From NCBI GenBank assembly GCA_003439945.1, contig QVRM01006137.1:40642-104641 (forward strand): DNA of 64,000 nucleotides, written 5' to 3'. The notes beneath the pieces are model-generated. The model was not told the DNA's origin, searched no databases, and worked only from the letters and a program-made list of their open reading frames with translations. Shown here piece by piece: positions 35,600 to 48,273 of this stretch. The stretch is from Dermanyssus gallinae. Lineage: Eukaryota; Arthropoda; Arachnida; Mesostigmata; Dermanyssidae. Made by a program: the position numbers and the translations under genes. The stretch's first letter is position 1. Each line of letters starts with the position of its first letter.

Positions 35600-38260
35600 C
35601 ACCTTGTCCTTTAAAAAACTAAATATTCATTCATAGAAGCTTTAATCGGATCACGTTGACGCTACGCCGTTAATGAACAGGGCTGGTCGCCGGCGTAAGT
35701 AAGAAAGCTCATTTCAGACGCGCTTCGTGTCGGGTTGTTTTCGCACGCATGATGGTCGGTGGCGGTGCACGATGATCCTCAAACAACAGAGGCACAGACT
35801 TAAGATGGGTTGAAGCTGAGGGTCGTTGGGCGGGCGATTGATGTCCCATTGCGTGGTCGAAAGGAAGAATTTCGCTTGGGGGCACCTGTTTGGGCCGGTT
35901 GATGAACGAACGAACAGCGTGCGCCTTCATGTGGGGGTGACTTGAAGATGACAGCACCATTCTCGACGACCACAATCGTCGTCAAACGAGCTAAATTTAA
36001 TATGTGTGTGCCGCGGAGTGCGCACATAAACGCAGGCTGGTGGGCAAGTAGGCTGGGCATGCAGGCCTTGATGCGTGGATGTCCCTGCGTACGTAGCTGG
36101 ACTGGAGTGCCTACCTATATGTATAGGCCTAGGTAGACGTGTAGATGCAGCGAAATTGTATAGATTTTTTTAAACGAGAAACGAGAAAAGTCCTTGCGCA
36201 GCCTCTAGCTACGGTAGTAGGCCGCCAATTTCCCGCCTAGCTTAACGATTTCCGGCCGGCCGTCCCTGATCGCGATTACCACGATCTCGAATTGGCGCGA
36301 GGAACAACGAAACAAACAAGGGAATCGTCCCTCAGCGACAACTAGAGAATTTGCTCGTTTTCTGGCTTTCTTTTAAGCTAACATGCGCATACATGTTTAG
36401 GTCCGTAGGCAAGATGTTTTCTTTGGGCAATCCGCAATCCGCAATCCGCGCGGGGACTTTAGGTGCTGCGTGCCTCGATCTCTGGTTTCGTGCGAGGATT
36501 TAGGGCGCGCTTGGCTATGCAACAAATGCAACAGGCCACAAGATACCTTTCATATTCCTAGCACTTTTTTTTTGCTCTCGTCGGCTCGTTCACAGACGAA
36601 GCAGGCCATGGCTACCAAGCGCGCTCTCGTTAGCCTTCAGCATCAGAAGAACTAAGCTCGTCGCCGTAGGCTGCTCGCCCAGCTCAGTGGGCAATTGGCT
36701 TCGTTTCTCTTCAAATTGCGGATTCATGTAGCACACATTCATTGAGCCTTCAAGCCATGGCGTCCTCGCGATTTGCAGAGGCTTCGCGAGATGGCGAGGT
36801 ACTACATACTTAGAGGCTTAGACGTGTGCGTTCAGTGAGCATCTCGCTCAGGTAGTACTTGAACTCTCCGTGCACTCCTTTTGCACTAAGCTCATGTCCA
36901 GGGTCATTACCATTTTCTGAGAGTCACGCTTGGCTTCTGCGGTGGAGCTATCTCCGTACTAAAATGTGTGGCAGCGCAACTGAGCGTATCATGAACATAT
37001 TAACTAGAACACATACGTGTGTGTTTGTGTGCATAGCAACGTCGTTTGACCAACAACCGCAGAGCCGACCAGGCATATTATAGGCCGACGAGTAGACGAG
37101 TAATAGTTGTGGTAAGAGCAATCATTGTAGTGATAAACGTAATCGTTGCGGTAGAAGTAAATGTAGTACTAGTATAATATCTAGGCACAAACGACCGACA
37201 CGCAACGGCGCCGCCTGAGGTGTCGTAGTCTTAGAAAGTGCACCATGGTAGATGGTCGAAGAGAGAGAGAGAGAGACACGGGGCAGGTTGAGGGCAATAA
37301 CCAGGTCAGTCAGTCAGTCAGCCAGTCGTGAGGTCAACAGCCATCATAACACGCACTACCACTACTACTACTACTACTACTACGGTAGACGACCTCAGAC
37401 CAAGACGACCTCACCTGGTTGTTGGCGCCCAATTAAGTATGTAGACCAGCCGTTCCTGACGTCGCTGGCCGTCGCTGCCCGTCGTCTTAGAGGAACAACT
37501 ACGCAACAGGTACGGTGCCTGGCTGCACACAGCCGGTACGAAACGAACGACCGCCATAATGGTGGAATGATGGGGAAACGTGGCACACGGAAGAAGGGGC
37601 GAATCTCGAATTGCCGCCGCAGCCTTTCGTCTGTAGATGGAACAATGTAGTTGTATGGAGAATGAGGCCACGACCTGACTGAGCCTTAGCCCATTTCGTA
37701 GTAGTTTCGTCGCTAACTACAACCGAGCATCTGCTTAGAGAGTGCGTTCATAAAGGACACACATTTGACAGAATACGATCGCGAACAGCGGCGGAATGTG
37801 GATCATCATCATCATTATGGGGATTACTATATGTGGCTATCTCATCCACACTAACCACGCCCCTCACTCACGGCAGAACAACAGATTTTTGGTCCTCCTT
37901 AGGTAAGGTCCGGTCTTGGTATATATATATATATATATAGGATATCACCAAACACAACATGCTTCAGCGAATAGTAGAACTCGTTAAAATAGGACTTCCA
38001 GATTTTGCACTGTATATATATATATATGTTTTGTTGTTTTGTGTTCGAAACCAAATATTATTTGAACTAATGGAGGCTGTTAGCACTCTTGATTTCTGTA
38101 AGTAGGTTATTCCTTACACATTGCGGATAGGTACAACAAAATCAGTTCAAAGACTTCGAGCCTGTATCAGGTTGAAGGGCCAGTTCAACATTTCGAGTGC
38201 CAGTAGTCTGTCAGTTGTCAATCATTTTAGAGTCGCTTTTTAGTATGTATATACACATAT

Positions 38261-38282
38261 ATTGTATACGTTCGTATACAAT
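38261..38282. repeat. 22-nt palindrome
   Basis: ATTGTATACG and CGTATACAAT are exact reverse complements around TT. Confidence 0.92.
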
Positions 38283-39796
38283 AATGTATGTTAAGCGGAT
38301 TTCATACGAGCCACCTGTATATGTACAGCCGCAGATTATATTAGTATAATATTATTATTGTAGGTAAATGCCGCCGCAGAAGCAGCAGCTTTTTGTCACC
38401 TTGCATGGGCAGCAAAGAGCCCGCTCAGGACACGTGCGGTTAGATAATGACAAAGGCCTCAATCTGGCGAGTTACGAACGCTCGGTCTATGATAGGTAGG
38501 ACAAACAGGCGGAGACGGAGTGACATTGTTCACCTCGAAGGCGGACTGGATCGCCGCCGACGACCTATCCATATCGGGTGGGCGACCGCCGCAGTACGCC
38601 CAGCGTTGTTGTCCTATGTGCTCCGATGACTGCGGCGTTTGCAAGAGACCGGGGTCAAAGTGGAGAGCAATTTTCTAGGTAAAAGAAACCCTTTCATAAC
38701 ATTCGAAGCATACAAGAACCGCCCTAAGAACAAAGTCGTAGCAGTAGTGATAGTAGTAGCAATTGTAGTGGTAATTGTGGTGTCGTAATTGCAATTGTTA
38801 TTGCTGTTGTTGTTGTTGTTGATGATGATGATGTTGTTATTAAAGCTTTTGTCGATGTTGGCGGCGATCATGATGATGAAGATTATGATAAGGCTACTGC
38901 TGCTGTTGGTATTGCCATCCGTACCACTGTTGATCAGATTGTCACGTCAAAGACGTCATGATAATGTGTCCACGTGCTGGCAGCTGACTTGCCACTTGCG
39001 AGACATACGGCTATCGACGAAATGAGCAGCGTTACAGATTGGCTCGGTCAACAACTCAGCCAACGTGTGCGTCAAGCGCCAAGTCTCGAGCCAACGCCTC
39101 CCGACGAAGGCCTCAGCTGTCTGGCCGCCATCATCCGCCAAGGTGTCCGTCCGTCCGTCCACCTTACCATTCATTCAAACTCGTTGACGATTCGGGCTTC
39201 GGCCCGGCTAGGTTTGTGACCGGCGGCTGTCCTCCGGCAGCTGTGTAGTGGTATACCTACCACCAAGTAAGTACCACTGCAATGGACTCGCTTAGCTCCG
39301 CTCTGGTTTGTAGATCCACCCCCTCGCCCTCCACCACCCTCCGCCGCCCGCGTTGAGGGAAACGAACACAGAGCGGTAGAGAGTGGACGGCCGGTGTCCT
39401 GGAACTACTCTTCTTCTTGGTCAGGATGTGCAGCAAGGTGGACACCTCTAAAAACTAAAGTAAACGATGTGCACAAATGAGCAGTGACAACAGACGTTGC
39501 CGACTGGCTCTTTGTTCGTTGACAAGCCTAAGTCGACTCGGCCTAGCAGAAATAGCGACAGCGGCAGAGGCACTGGTAGCAGGCGTGGTAGATTTAGGTG
39601 GTAGTTGCAGCAGCAGCAGCATCAACAGCCGTCGTAGAAGTAAAAGTGACCAAGGTTACCACTTTTTCTTCCATTAGTCTCGGCTTTCGTTTGCGATCAA
39701 TAACTTCAATCATTAACGATGGTTAGCAGCGGCGCAGTGACGTGTAGGGCTGCTACATATGCAGCAGCAATGACGGTGCGTCACAGTTGCGGTGGC

Positions 39797-39810
39797 GACG
39801 GCAACAACAG

Positions 39811-39842
<32 letters not shown>

Positions 39843-40036
39843 AAATCATCGCACCAGCAGCAAACAGAACCAAAACAACAATAATGAATTGAATACAGAC
39901 AACAGCGACCACGACAACAACGGTAATAGCATAGCAGCAGCAACAACAACAACAACAACAAAAATAACAGTAGCAACAACAACAACAACAAAAATAACAG
40001 CAGCAGCAGCAACAACACAAATAACAGCAACAACAA
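39797..40036. repeat. CAA/CAG-rich trinucleotide region
   Basis: About 240 bp dominated by CAA, CAG and AAC triplets with AAAATAACAG interruptions. Followed at 40064-40091 by a GTTGCT run of the opposite strand sense. Reads as Gln/Asn/Thr low-complexity on +. Confidence 0.9.
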
Positions 40037-41282
40037 CAACACCGATCGGCCAACCTCGGCATCGCTGTTGCTGTTGTTGTTGTTGTTGCTGTGCGTCGCA
40101 GGCTGTCTGAGGTTATGAGGTTAGTGCCGTTGCATGAGACGCGTTTGCGTCAAACTAATCATCATAGATAGATCGAGACATGCGGCGAGAAGCTACAAAC
40201 CCTGTTTCGTTCCCATCGTCGTCAGCACGCGACTGTTGGTGACTGGGGAACGGGCCCTTTCGGCGCGCCCAACCGTAGAGTAGCGTAATGATTGACCAGC
40301 TGCCTGTCCTCTCACTCTCCGCCAAGAAGACCACCAGCAATTAATAGCGTGCGTATGGAAGATGACGAGAAAACGGAGGATAGCGAGAAGCGCGAACACA
40401 ATAAGACAAAGGCAGGCAAATAACGCTCTAGAAGCTGCTAGATGTTGGGGGCGGGAAATAGACGAAACGAGGGCGCGAGAAGAAATAGTAGTGTTTTTTT
40501 CCATCGCGCGGCGGCGGCGGCGATAAAGAACATCGGGCCCCGCAAGCGAAGCCTTAGCATACGAAATTGACATCGAGGTACGACGCAGTACAGTTACAAA
40601 GAAACGAAACAGAACGAGAACCAAAGTCATAATGGCCTCGGCCACGAAACGAGACCAGACCAGACGCCGCCACAGAAATGTGACACTGAAGGAAGATTGA
40701 ACGGGCGGCCGGCCGGTCAAATAGAAAAGAAACAGAGATTAGTCAATAGATAATCTATGACCTAGGCCGCTTCGAGGAAAAGTCACCTCAATCAGATCGA
40801 TGATTCAGTCAGCGCGCCAACAGCCGCTACAAACCAGTCAAACTAAAATGCTTTCTGTCTTCGGTATGTTGTTGTTGTTATTGTTATTGTTTTTGCAGGG
40901 CGGCCTGGTGCCATCAGGGCCGCCAAAGACGCTCATAACTAGTCCCGGCAGCTACTCCGTACTTAGCTCAAACGGTTGATCGATTGATATATGTTGTTGT
41001 TGTTGATAGTATAGTTAAAGATTTGTTATGTTTGTTGTTACCAGCGTAATCGCCACAATTGTTTTTTGGCGGTTCTGTGTTGTGATTGTTTCCCTCGGTG
41101 CTATAACTGTTATATATAACGTCTCCGTTCTTACCTCTGCTACAACTGAGTTCATTATAAGATCTGTCTTAGAAGCCACTATGTGTACTGTGAAGTACAT
41201 GTGTTGGTATTACTATATATGCCTAGCAAACTACTCAAGGTTGACTCGCGCTTCTAGATCTGACCATATTAGAAAGCTTACT

Positions 41283-41318
<36 letters not shown>

Positions 41319-42056
41319 TTTACTGACTCGCTTTAAGGCCACATACGCTTTTCAGACGGTCGTCCGGCTACGGCAATTTCCACTATGGCCGCCACCACTA
41401 CTACACGTTATAGCGGCTGCTTCGGGAGGCGTACTTTCGGCTATGAATAAACAAAACCCCACCAAGACGCGACTACTCAGCATTCATTGTAGCCCTGCTT
41501 CGCCAAACTGCCACGGTAGCTTCGCGTTTCCCGCTGAAGCCTGCCGAAGAGCGCCTGTTTCACCACGATCACAATTAAACGGTCCCCCCACAGCGGCCGC
41601 CAGCTGTTCTAGGACAACGCGGTTCTGGCCGAAGCACTGGTCGAACGAAGGAAGAAAGGAAGCAGTTGTGCGCGTAAAGCGAATGCATAACGCGCCCTTG
41701 GATTACGATTCACTTATCGTATTAGTTGCAAGATGCATGCAAGTGTCTGCCCGACATGGCGGCCGATATCGTGGTCAATAGACACGCAAGGTCACGACAC
41801 GAAAAGATACACCTCTGCGTGCTACAAACTGCTCGGTGCAGCGCCCAAGTTATGTGGCTAATTGCGCTTTTTTATCTTGTCAATTGGACAATGCTGCTGC
41901 TGTTGTTCATAAGTCATCGTAAGTTACTATTGCTGTCCTTTTTTCGGCAGGGGCGGCTGTTCTTCAGGGGCATGAAAAAAACGCCACAAAAACAGCTATG
42001 TTACGCCATTACGTAGCAATAGTCAGCGTTAGGTGGCCGGCCGTAAGTAAGGTTAG

Positions 42057-42211
42057 CGTTGTTGTTGTTGTTCTTGTCTGTTGCCGTTTTGATTGTTCTG
42101 ATCGTCGTTGTTGTCGCTGTCGTTGTTGTTGCTGTCGCTGTCGTGGTTGTTGTCATTGTCATTGTTGTCGCTGTCGTCGTTGTTGTTGTTGTTGGTGGTG
42201 GTGGTGTTGCT
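42057..42211. repeat. GTT/GTC/GCT trinucleotide-rich array
   Basis: Imperfect triplets of GTT, GTC and GCT. Related runs continue at 42298-42345. Low-complexity on all frames. Confidence 0.88.
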
Positions 42212-44209
42212 TCTGGTTGTCGCTGATATTACCCTGCTGTTTTCTGTCTTATTGTTGTTTTTATTGAGCTCTCTATCTTATATTGCTGCCGATCATGTTG
42301 CTGTTGTTGTTGTTGTTGCCGTTATTGCCGTCGTCGTTGTCGTCATGGTCGCCGACGTACTCTTCAAATTGGTACTATCAAGCCGTCTCGCTGTTTTTGA
42401 CGTGGGGTTGCCTAAAGCTCGGTTCGGATAAGTAATACGTCTCCATTCATCATCGCCAGGCTAGCATCGTCGTCGTCGTCCCTCGTTCATCCGTCCTCCG
42501 CCGCTCCATTTAGCTAATGAGTCCATTGGGTCTGCTGCTGCTGCTGGTGTTGTCAAACTTTGCCCGCCAGAGAGAAGCCTGGTGGTCCTCCGCTCCAGCT
42601 CTCTGCCTCGGGCTTCGGCAGATAGGAACGCCGCCGCTGCTACTACTACTACTATACTACTACTACTACTACTGGCCTCGTCGTTCCATCGGCGTCAGCA
42701 GCAGCCCGGTTTATTTGTAATGGTGTTACTGGTGATATAGCTGCCGCTGCGGCGGCGGCGACGGCGGCTGGACGTTCTGCATTAGAACGAGTGAATCTGC
42801 GGGTCTGCACTCTTCCAAGGGCAATATATATATATATATATATATATAGGGAGAGTATGGGAGAGACAGAAAGAGAATGGCGAGGCGCTATTTACAACCG
42901 GCCAGGGGAGAGAAAAACCACCTTCTGGCAACGTAGCAACGTTGGGCGCTGTGAAGACAAACGGTTGGGGTTTGGGGTTGTCTGGCCGGTTTCGCCGTTC
43001 GACTTTGAAGGAGGCGAGACGTCTGTGGTGCGGCGTTTGCCTTCTAGCACAAAGTTGCCTCTTTTCAGTTCAAAAAAGGATTCGAGTGGAACTTTACGAC
43101 AAAGCAGCTCATGCGGCGATTATGGTGATCAGTCGAACTCAAGCTCGAACCAGCAGCTAATGTAGCAGTGATTATGTGTTGTTGACCACTACCGTGAGTT
43201 ACTGTTATTGCTCTGGTTGTTCTCCTACTGCCGACGCTTCTACTGTTTCTATTCGACTAATGTCCAACTCCCGCTTTCGTCACTCCAAGCTTATTTGAAG
43301 GGTAACTTTAATTACTCGAAGAGAGAGAGAAGAATTTCTCAAAGAATAGTCGTCTAACTCAACGAATCGATCGGGTGATTGCTAGACTATTGCTAGACTA
43401 GAGGTAGCATTTTATAGGAGCGCCAATTAGCAGTGGTATGCTGAGGCAATACGTCGTAAGTGTGTGTATAACATATGTACGAATATACTGACAAATGTGG
43501 ACCTAGTGCGCAATAGGCGGTCTTATAGAGAAACAAACAGATAAACAGAAGAATTAGCCGGGCATGATTGCTCCCTCTGAAGATTGCTGTGTGGGCGGCC
43601 TCGGAGGTGACGTTCGTCAAGTGTTCACCGTAGTCGTCCGTGGCGCACGACAGGCTCAAAGCGAATAATGGCATTGCGGAAAAGAGTTTAAAAAGTGCCA
43701 GCAATTTTGCACGCCCGAAGTTGCAAAGCTTGTTGGTAGAAGCGCAGTCGTTTATGTCCGCCTTCGGTAGCTTTCTCCTGTTTCAGAAGCGTACATCCGG
43801 TGGCCGGGTATACAATATAAAGTGAAAAAGCGAGCGCGAAAAGACCGGGACCGGAGAAGAAGATGCTATAGAGGCAGCGCAAACGACAAGGAGACACGAC
43901 GCAAAAACTGTTTCAAGGACTTATGAGAACACGCACCAGAGACGCATTTTCAAAGATCCACCTATACTGCGTTTGTGAGGGCAGCAGCAGCGGTCGCAGC
44001 AGAAACGGTAGCGGTGCGTAATAACGATCGTGAGTTATTGAAGTTTTGTGCCAAAAGATCATACTCTTCTGGTGGTCTTTCTGCAGAAATTTGCAGAAGC
44101 TGGCACAATAAAACTTCTACAAGTGCTCTCCAGCGTCTTGGCTGAAGACCGCATTAACGTAAACATAAAGGGTGAGGACACATTGAAGCCGAGTCAAATG
44201 TGAGAACAT

Positions 44210-44760
44210 CTGAAGGGCCTCTTTCAGTTGCTTGGCATTTTCCTTTCTCATTGCAGACCCAGCCTACTGTGTGCGGGAAAAGTCTAGAAAAGCCGCCGTT
44301 GTCATGTATGCGGATGACATAGTCTACCGGAACCGCGGTGCCATTCGTTGAATTGTCTGTAACGTAGAAGCTTATCACCATCGTAAGATCATGCGGGCTA
44401 AATTCGCGGCAGATGAAAGCTATTAAGCTTTGCCGTAGGGGTTGACTCGTCGCAGCATGCGTAATACTCTGTAGACTTTGGTAAATCCTTCCCTTTTCCC
44501 CTTCGTTTTGGTCTGAAACTACACTGTATGAGAACAACCCTTACCCAGTCTGTTTACGACAGATGTCGGGCGTTTATTTCCTCTATTCACACAGAGGTAA
44601 GAGACCTTTGAAGACTGTCTCTGAGTGCGGTTAAGTTTAAGATTGTACCGTTGTTGAGCTTCAGTCTGGGAAAGATGTGGCGCCAAAAAAGTACGTCACA
44701 ACACACTCGTTTATGACGCGTATTCTTTACCTACTGCGCCCGGCAAAAAACTGCATTGTG
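44210..44760 (+). mobile_element. LINE reverse-transcriptase fragment (YADD and thumb)
   Basis: One plus-strand frame reads SFLIADPAYCVREKSRKAAV, then VMYADDIVYRNRG, with catalytic YADD at 44307-44318. After frame changes VYDRCRAFISSIHTEVRDL appears near 44552-44608, then after a stop RLSLS, FKIVPLLSFSLGKMW and, past another stop, RVFFTYC. The order (motif C, then thumb and post-thumb helix) is that of a non-LTR RT, and the second half matches the minus-strand copy at 27290-27625 in wording. Multiple stops and at least one frameshift show a dead copy. A 127-codon minus-strand frame over the same place (44154-44537) is its antisense shadow. Confidence 0.8.
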
Positions 44761-46608
44761 TACCTGCTAGTAGGTTGCAAAATCCGGCAGTGGAATTATT
44801 CAGAATCCGGCTTATATAACATATTACAGAGCCATTTCGCCAATTCCTGTTAGAGTGGCAGGAAAACTTGCCGGGGCGTCGGCTGAGGTAGAGAGGGCCG
44901 TTCGATATGTACCTTGCCAGGCAGTTTTAGAATGAAACGGTATGCACTAGTCGGCACGTGTACACAAGATACATTGTGTATGGCTACTACGCACATTGGT
45001 GTGTTCGATCCAATAATTTCACCAGGTTGGCAGCGATCAATGCCGTTACCGGTTCTGGTCGTAGACGTGCTAGGCGCATCATCATTCATCGGCGGTGGGT
45101 GGGGCGGTCACTGAAGAGGTCAAGCTGTATTGTAAAATGGCAATATGATGATATTTATATGCCATCTTGAAGTGCAGCAATCTCTATTGCAAAATAGATA
45201 CGCTTAATTAGCTTAAGAGAAAAGAAGCGTCCATCTGTCTAGTAGCAACATCGTGGATGTTCGCGCCTACCTTGTGGTGCTGGAGTAGGCGCTCCTTCGG
45301 GCGGCAGCCTCACGCTCTTCGGCGGGAAAATGGCAATTCTTGGCAGTGGGCACGGCGCTACAGCACGCCATCACGTCAACCGAAGCGGCGGTGGCGGCAG
45401 CGGCAACGGAAGCCGAAGACCGTGGCGCTTGACGGCCTCCGCGGGCTGAATTCGTGTTGGACGGTCGTTGTTGGACCGCAGCTGTGTGGAAGTTTGCGTG
45501 TGTGCGGCGAATATTAGTTACCAGAGACACAGCCCGTATTCGGCCGTGTGCTTGCTGGATGCGCGACGACCACGAGAACAACCTGTAAATAATACCCGCC
45601 AGGGGAGAGAAAATGGAAGAAAATTAAAAACCACGACAACAACACGTTCGGTCGGCCGACGGCAGGTTCGGGTTGTTGACTCAGTGCCTACTCATAGCGT
45701 CGCCATGTGGCGATGTTTTGCGCTGCTTAAATGAAGGCTAGAGCCTAAGCCACAACTTGGACATCTGATCAGCTACTCAACTCTTACAGACAGACAGACA
45801 GACAGCTTTTTTAAACTATCGAGATTATCCGGGAGTTCGCTTGTGGCATAGCTAATTAGGCAGCAGTAGACATAAATCTTTTTTTCATTAATAATATAGA
45901 AATAAATAATTATTTTTATGTTTAGTTTATACAGAAAACGGTTTCCGTTTTTTTTTGCGTTTTTCCTGAAAAAAACTTTTTTGAAGACTAAAAAGTCTTT
46001 TTGGGGTTTCCCAGTTTTTCCCGAAAAAACTTTTTTAAAGCCTAAAAAGTCTTTTTGGGTTTTCCCAGTTTTTCCCGAAAAAACTTTTTTGAAGACCAAA
46101 AAGTCTTTTTGGTTTTCCCAATTTTCCCTCGAAAAAACTTTTTGGTAGACCCAATATATATATGCGTCTTAAGTCAATCACGAGTAAAGATGCCCGTATA
46201 ATTAGCCTTTGCAAATCGCACTGCGTAAACAAGGAAGAAATAGTAGTCTTATTGCGGAAAACGCGTTAAGTATCTTTTTGATCTCTAAACATTCATTTCA
46301 TTCTTAATTGAAACACATTCCTATACAACTATGTGTATATACTTTCTTCCGCACCCAGAGGAGTGAGCGCCTGGAGTTCTAACGGATCTGAGTTGAAAGT
46401 CAACTATACATTCGCGAACCACACTCGCGTGCTCTTGGAACTTAAGTTCCATTAACGTCCCATTTTGGCTAGTTGGGTCTAGATAGACTAACAGTTTGTC
46501 GCATGGCGATTCGTTCAGTAGTAGACCCCGAGAACGTGACAAGCGCAGCAACAGTAATAATACACAAAGTACAGTATACTAGACAAACAATCTCTCAGCA
46601 CGAACAAG

Positions 46609-46650
<42 letters not shown>

Positions 46651-46671
46651 CATACATACATACATACATAC
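44761..46671. other. Stretch without a recognised gene
   Basis: Unique sequence without a recognised family, then (ACAG)n 45787-45806, the 54-bp tandem repeat at 45955-46148, a 16-bp palindrome TGGAACTTAAGTTCCA at 46436-46451, and a TA plus CATA array 46612-46670 running up to SINE-B. Confidence 0.6.
45955..46148. repeat. 54-bp tandem repeat (minisatellite), 3.5 copies
   Basis: The block AAAAAACTTTTTT recurs with its central C at 45976, 46030, 46084 and 46138, an exact 54-bp period. Each unit also has GACT/CAAAAAGTC, TTTTTGG and a TTTCCCAGTTTTTCC link. Because 54 is a multiple of three, both strands stay open and show an 18-residue repeat (FKKVFSGKTGKTQKDFLG on -). I regard this as DNA-level tandem repeat, not a protein gene. 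Confidence 0.92.
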
Positions 46672-46859
46672 CGAGCAAGATGGCTTAGTGGCAAAGCCTT
46701 TGCCTTGCATTCGGGAGAACTGGGTTCGAGACCCAGACCGGCCAGTCTTAAATTGGTTTGCATGGTTTCCAATTTAGACTAGGTAAATGTCGGAGTGGAC
46801 TAAACTTAGCCATGACATTAAAAATCCGTACACGGGCAATTGCCTTACGAAAAATCTAA

Positions 46860-46865
<6 letters not shown>
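46672..46865 (+). mobile_element. tRNA-derived SINE, family B, copy 1
   Basis: The head (about 46672-46745) has A box TGGCTTAGTGGC and a near-consensus B box GGTTCGAGACCC, with TTGCATTCGGG between them; it is closest in wording to an Ala-type tRNA, though the isotype is not certain. The body runs TTGGTTTGCATGGTTTCC, AATTTAGAC, AGTGGACTAAACTTAGCC, CCGTACACGGGCAATTGCC and ends AAAAATCTAAAAAA, then a TA array (46863-46890). A minus-strand copy at 57251-57441 matches base for base in most positions (about nine in ten by eye). A TA/CATA array precedes it and TA follows, so a target-site duplication cannot be read. Confidence 0.9.
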
Positions 46866-46899
<34 letters not shown>

Positions 46900-47732
46900 A
46901 GTTGCGCGTATATTAGGCGGCTCCCATGGGCCTCTTCTCTTCACGCCTCGACTCGGCATAGAAGTGAAAGCAAGGTCAACCCTAAGCTGTATTTAGACCG
47001 CTGGGCTAGTTTTCACAGTGCGAGAAGTCCTTCGTGGACTTAGACGTGCCACTCGGGGGCGCCGTCCCAGAGCTGCGATTTCGTTACGCTGGAATCGGAT
47101 CGAAAGGGTAAGAGGAACGCAGGGGAAAAGAGAGGGAAAGAGGCACCGCGAAGGAGGTATGAAGAGGCTGTTAGACCGAAATGGCTACGGTCGATCAAGC
47201 GAATTGTGTCATTGTGCCCAACACTTGTCGTTGCCGCTCTATATAGGCAGGCACGTGAATGAATCCCTTCCAGTCTCGCACGGCCCACAGCCTAAACTCT
47301 GCCGCTGCTGTTCGCTAACCGGCCGTCCGTCGCAAGAGACGCAATTAGTCCCAATGAAATAGCAGTAGTAGTAGTAATAATAATAATCATAGAGTCAATA
47401 ATAGTGCCTCCGTTAAAGAGGGTTGGCGGACAATTGGTTGTGATAATCAACAGCAGGGGCGGCAGCATCAGCAGCAGCAGTAGTAATAAAGGTAAATATG
47501 AAGATTCGATGCCGGAAGCTCGATGACGACGACGGCGTGTTCAAGGAGAAGGGTTCCGACCGTTCTGGCATTCATTTCCGGCCACAATGAACCAACCATT
47601 GCCTAGTGATGGTCACCGAGCGGCTGAGTGTGTCCCGTGGCACACCAATATTGTGCCAATAAAACGTTCTCGACTCCTCCTAGCGGACACTTGTCGAAGG
47701 GCCTAAGTTAAAGCGTTGTTCTCATTGGTGCC

Positions 47733-47769
<37 letters not shown>

Positions 47770-48215
47770 GTCTTCCAGGAAGATTTCGAGACCAACAAAA
47801 GTAGAGCTTCTTATAGAAAATATTTTTTTCCCAATGAAACATGGTCTCTGAGAAGTCTTGTCTCGGAGTGAGAGTGATATTGTTAAAATCCGTGACAATG
47901 GTGTTGTTGCCCGACATAGAAGCACAAAATGTGCAAATGTGAGACAACCAGTCCTCCTATAAAAATGTTTGTTTTATAAAAAGATCTGGCGCCGGCCAAA
48001 CGATGAGACACTCTGTCGTTTATACGAGAATCCGCAGAAAAATTAAGTTGTTTTGTTAGCTTTCACGCCCAATACCCCTAAATCACAACCATAGACTACT
48101 CACAGCGCTTAAAATATATACATCTTATGGCGATCATTTGGGTACCGAATCTACGGCGATGCGATTCGTTGTTGCAGAGTAATTACGGTTTTCCGGCGGT
48201 CGTATCGAGATTGAA

Positions 48216-48273
48216 TGCATGCATAAATTACCTCCTTTATCAGATCAATCACTCTAGGTAATTAATGCATGCA
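48216..48273. repeat. Inverted repeat with 18-bp arms
   Basis: TGCATGCATAAATTACCT (48216-48233) and AGGTAATTAATGCATGCA (48256-48273) are reverse complements with one mismatch and a 22-nt loop. Confidence 0.92.

Larger units (their letters stand above)
35599..44209. other. Stretch without a recognised gene
   Basis: Repeats include three near-perfect AATCCGC units 36428-36449, TAC 37353-37382, TA 37920-37938 and 38012-38028, a palindrome 38261-38282, GTT/GAT 38800-38835, GTCC 39146-39161, CAA/CAG 39797-40036, GTT 40064-40091, TA 41284-41314, GTT/GTC/GCT 42057-42330, TAC 42640-42672, TA 42824-42847 and GA 43319-43330. A 175-codon minus-strand frame (40193-40720) has two hydrophobic stretches but no recognisable family; one frame of this length is expected by chance in 64 kb. 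Confidence 0.6.

Noticed and set aside
40193..40720. 175-codon minus-strand frame with two hydrophobic segments
   Set aside because: No family recognised, no supporting neighbours; about one frame of this length is expected by chance.
44154..44537. 127-codon minus-strand frame
   Set aside because: Lies antisense to the plus-strand RT fragment carrying YADD at 44307-44318.
46672..46745. A functional tRNA gene
   Set aside because: A and B boxes are good, but the same head with the same 120-bp body recurs at 57251-57441, so it is a SINE head. The cloverleaf pairing also looks incomplete.
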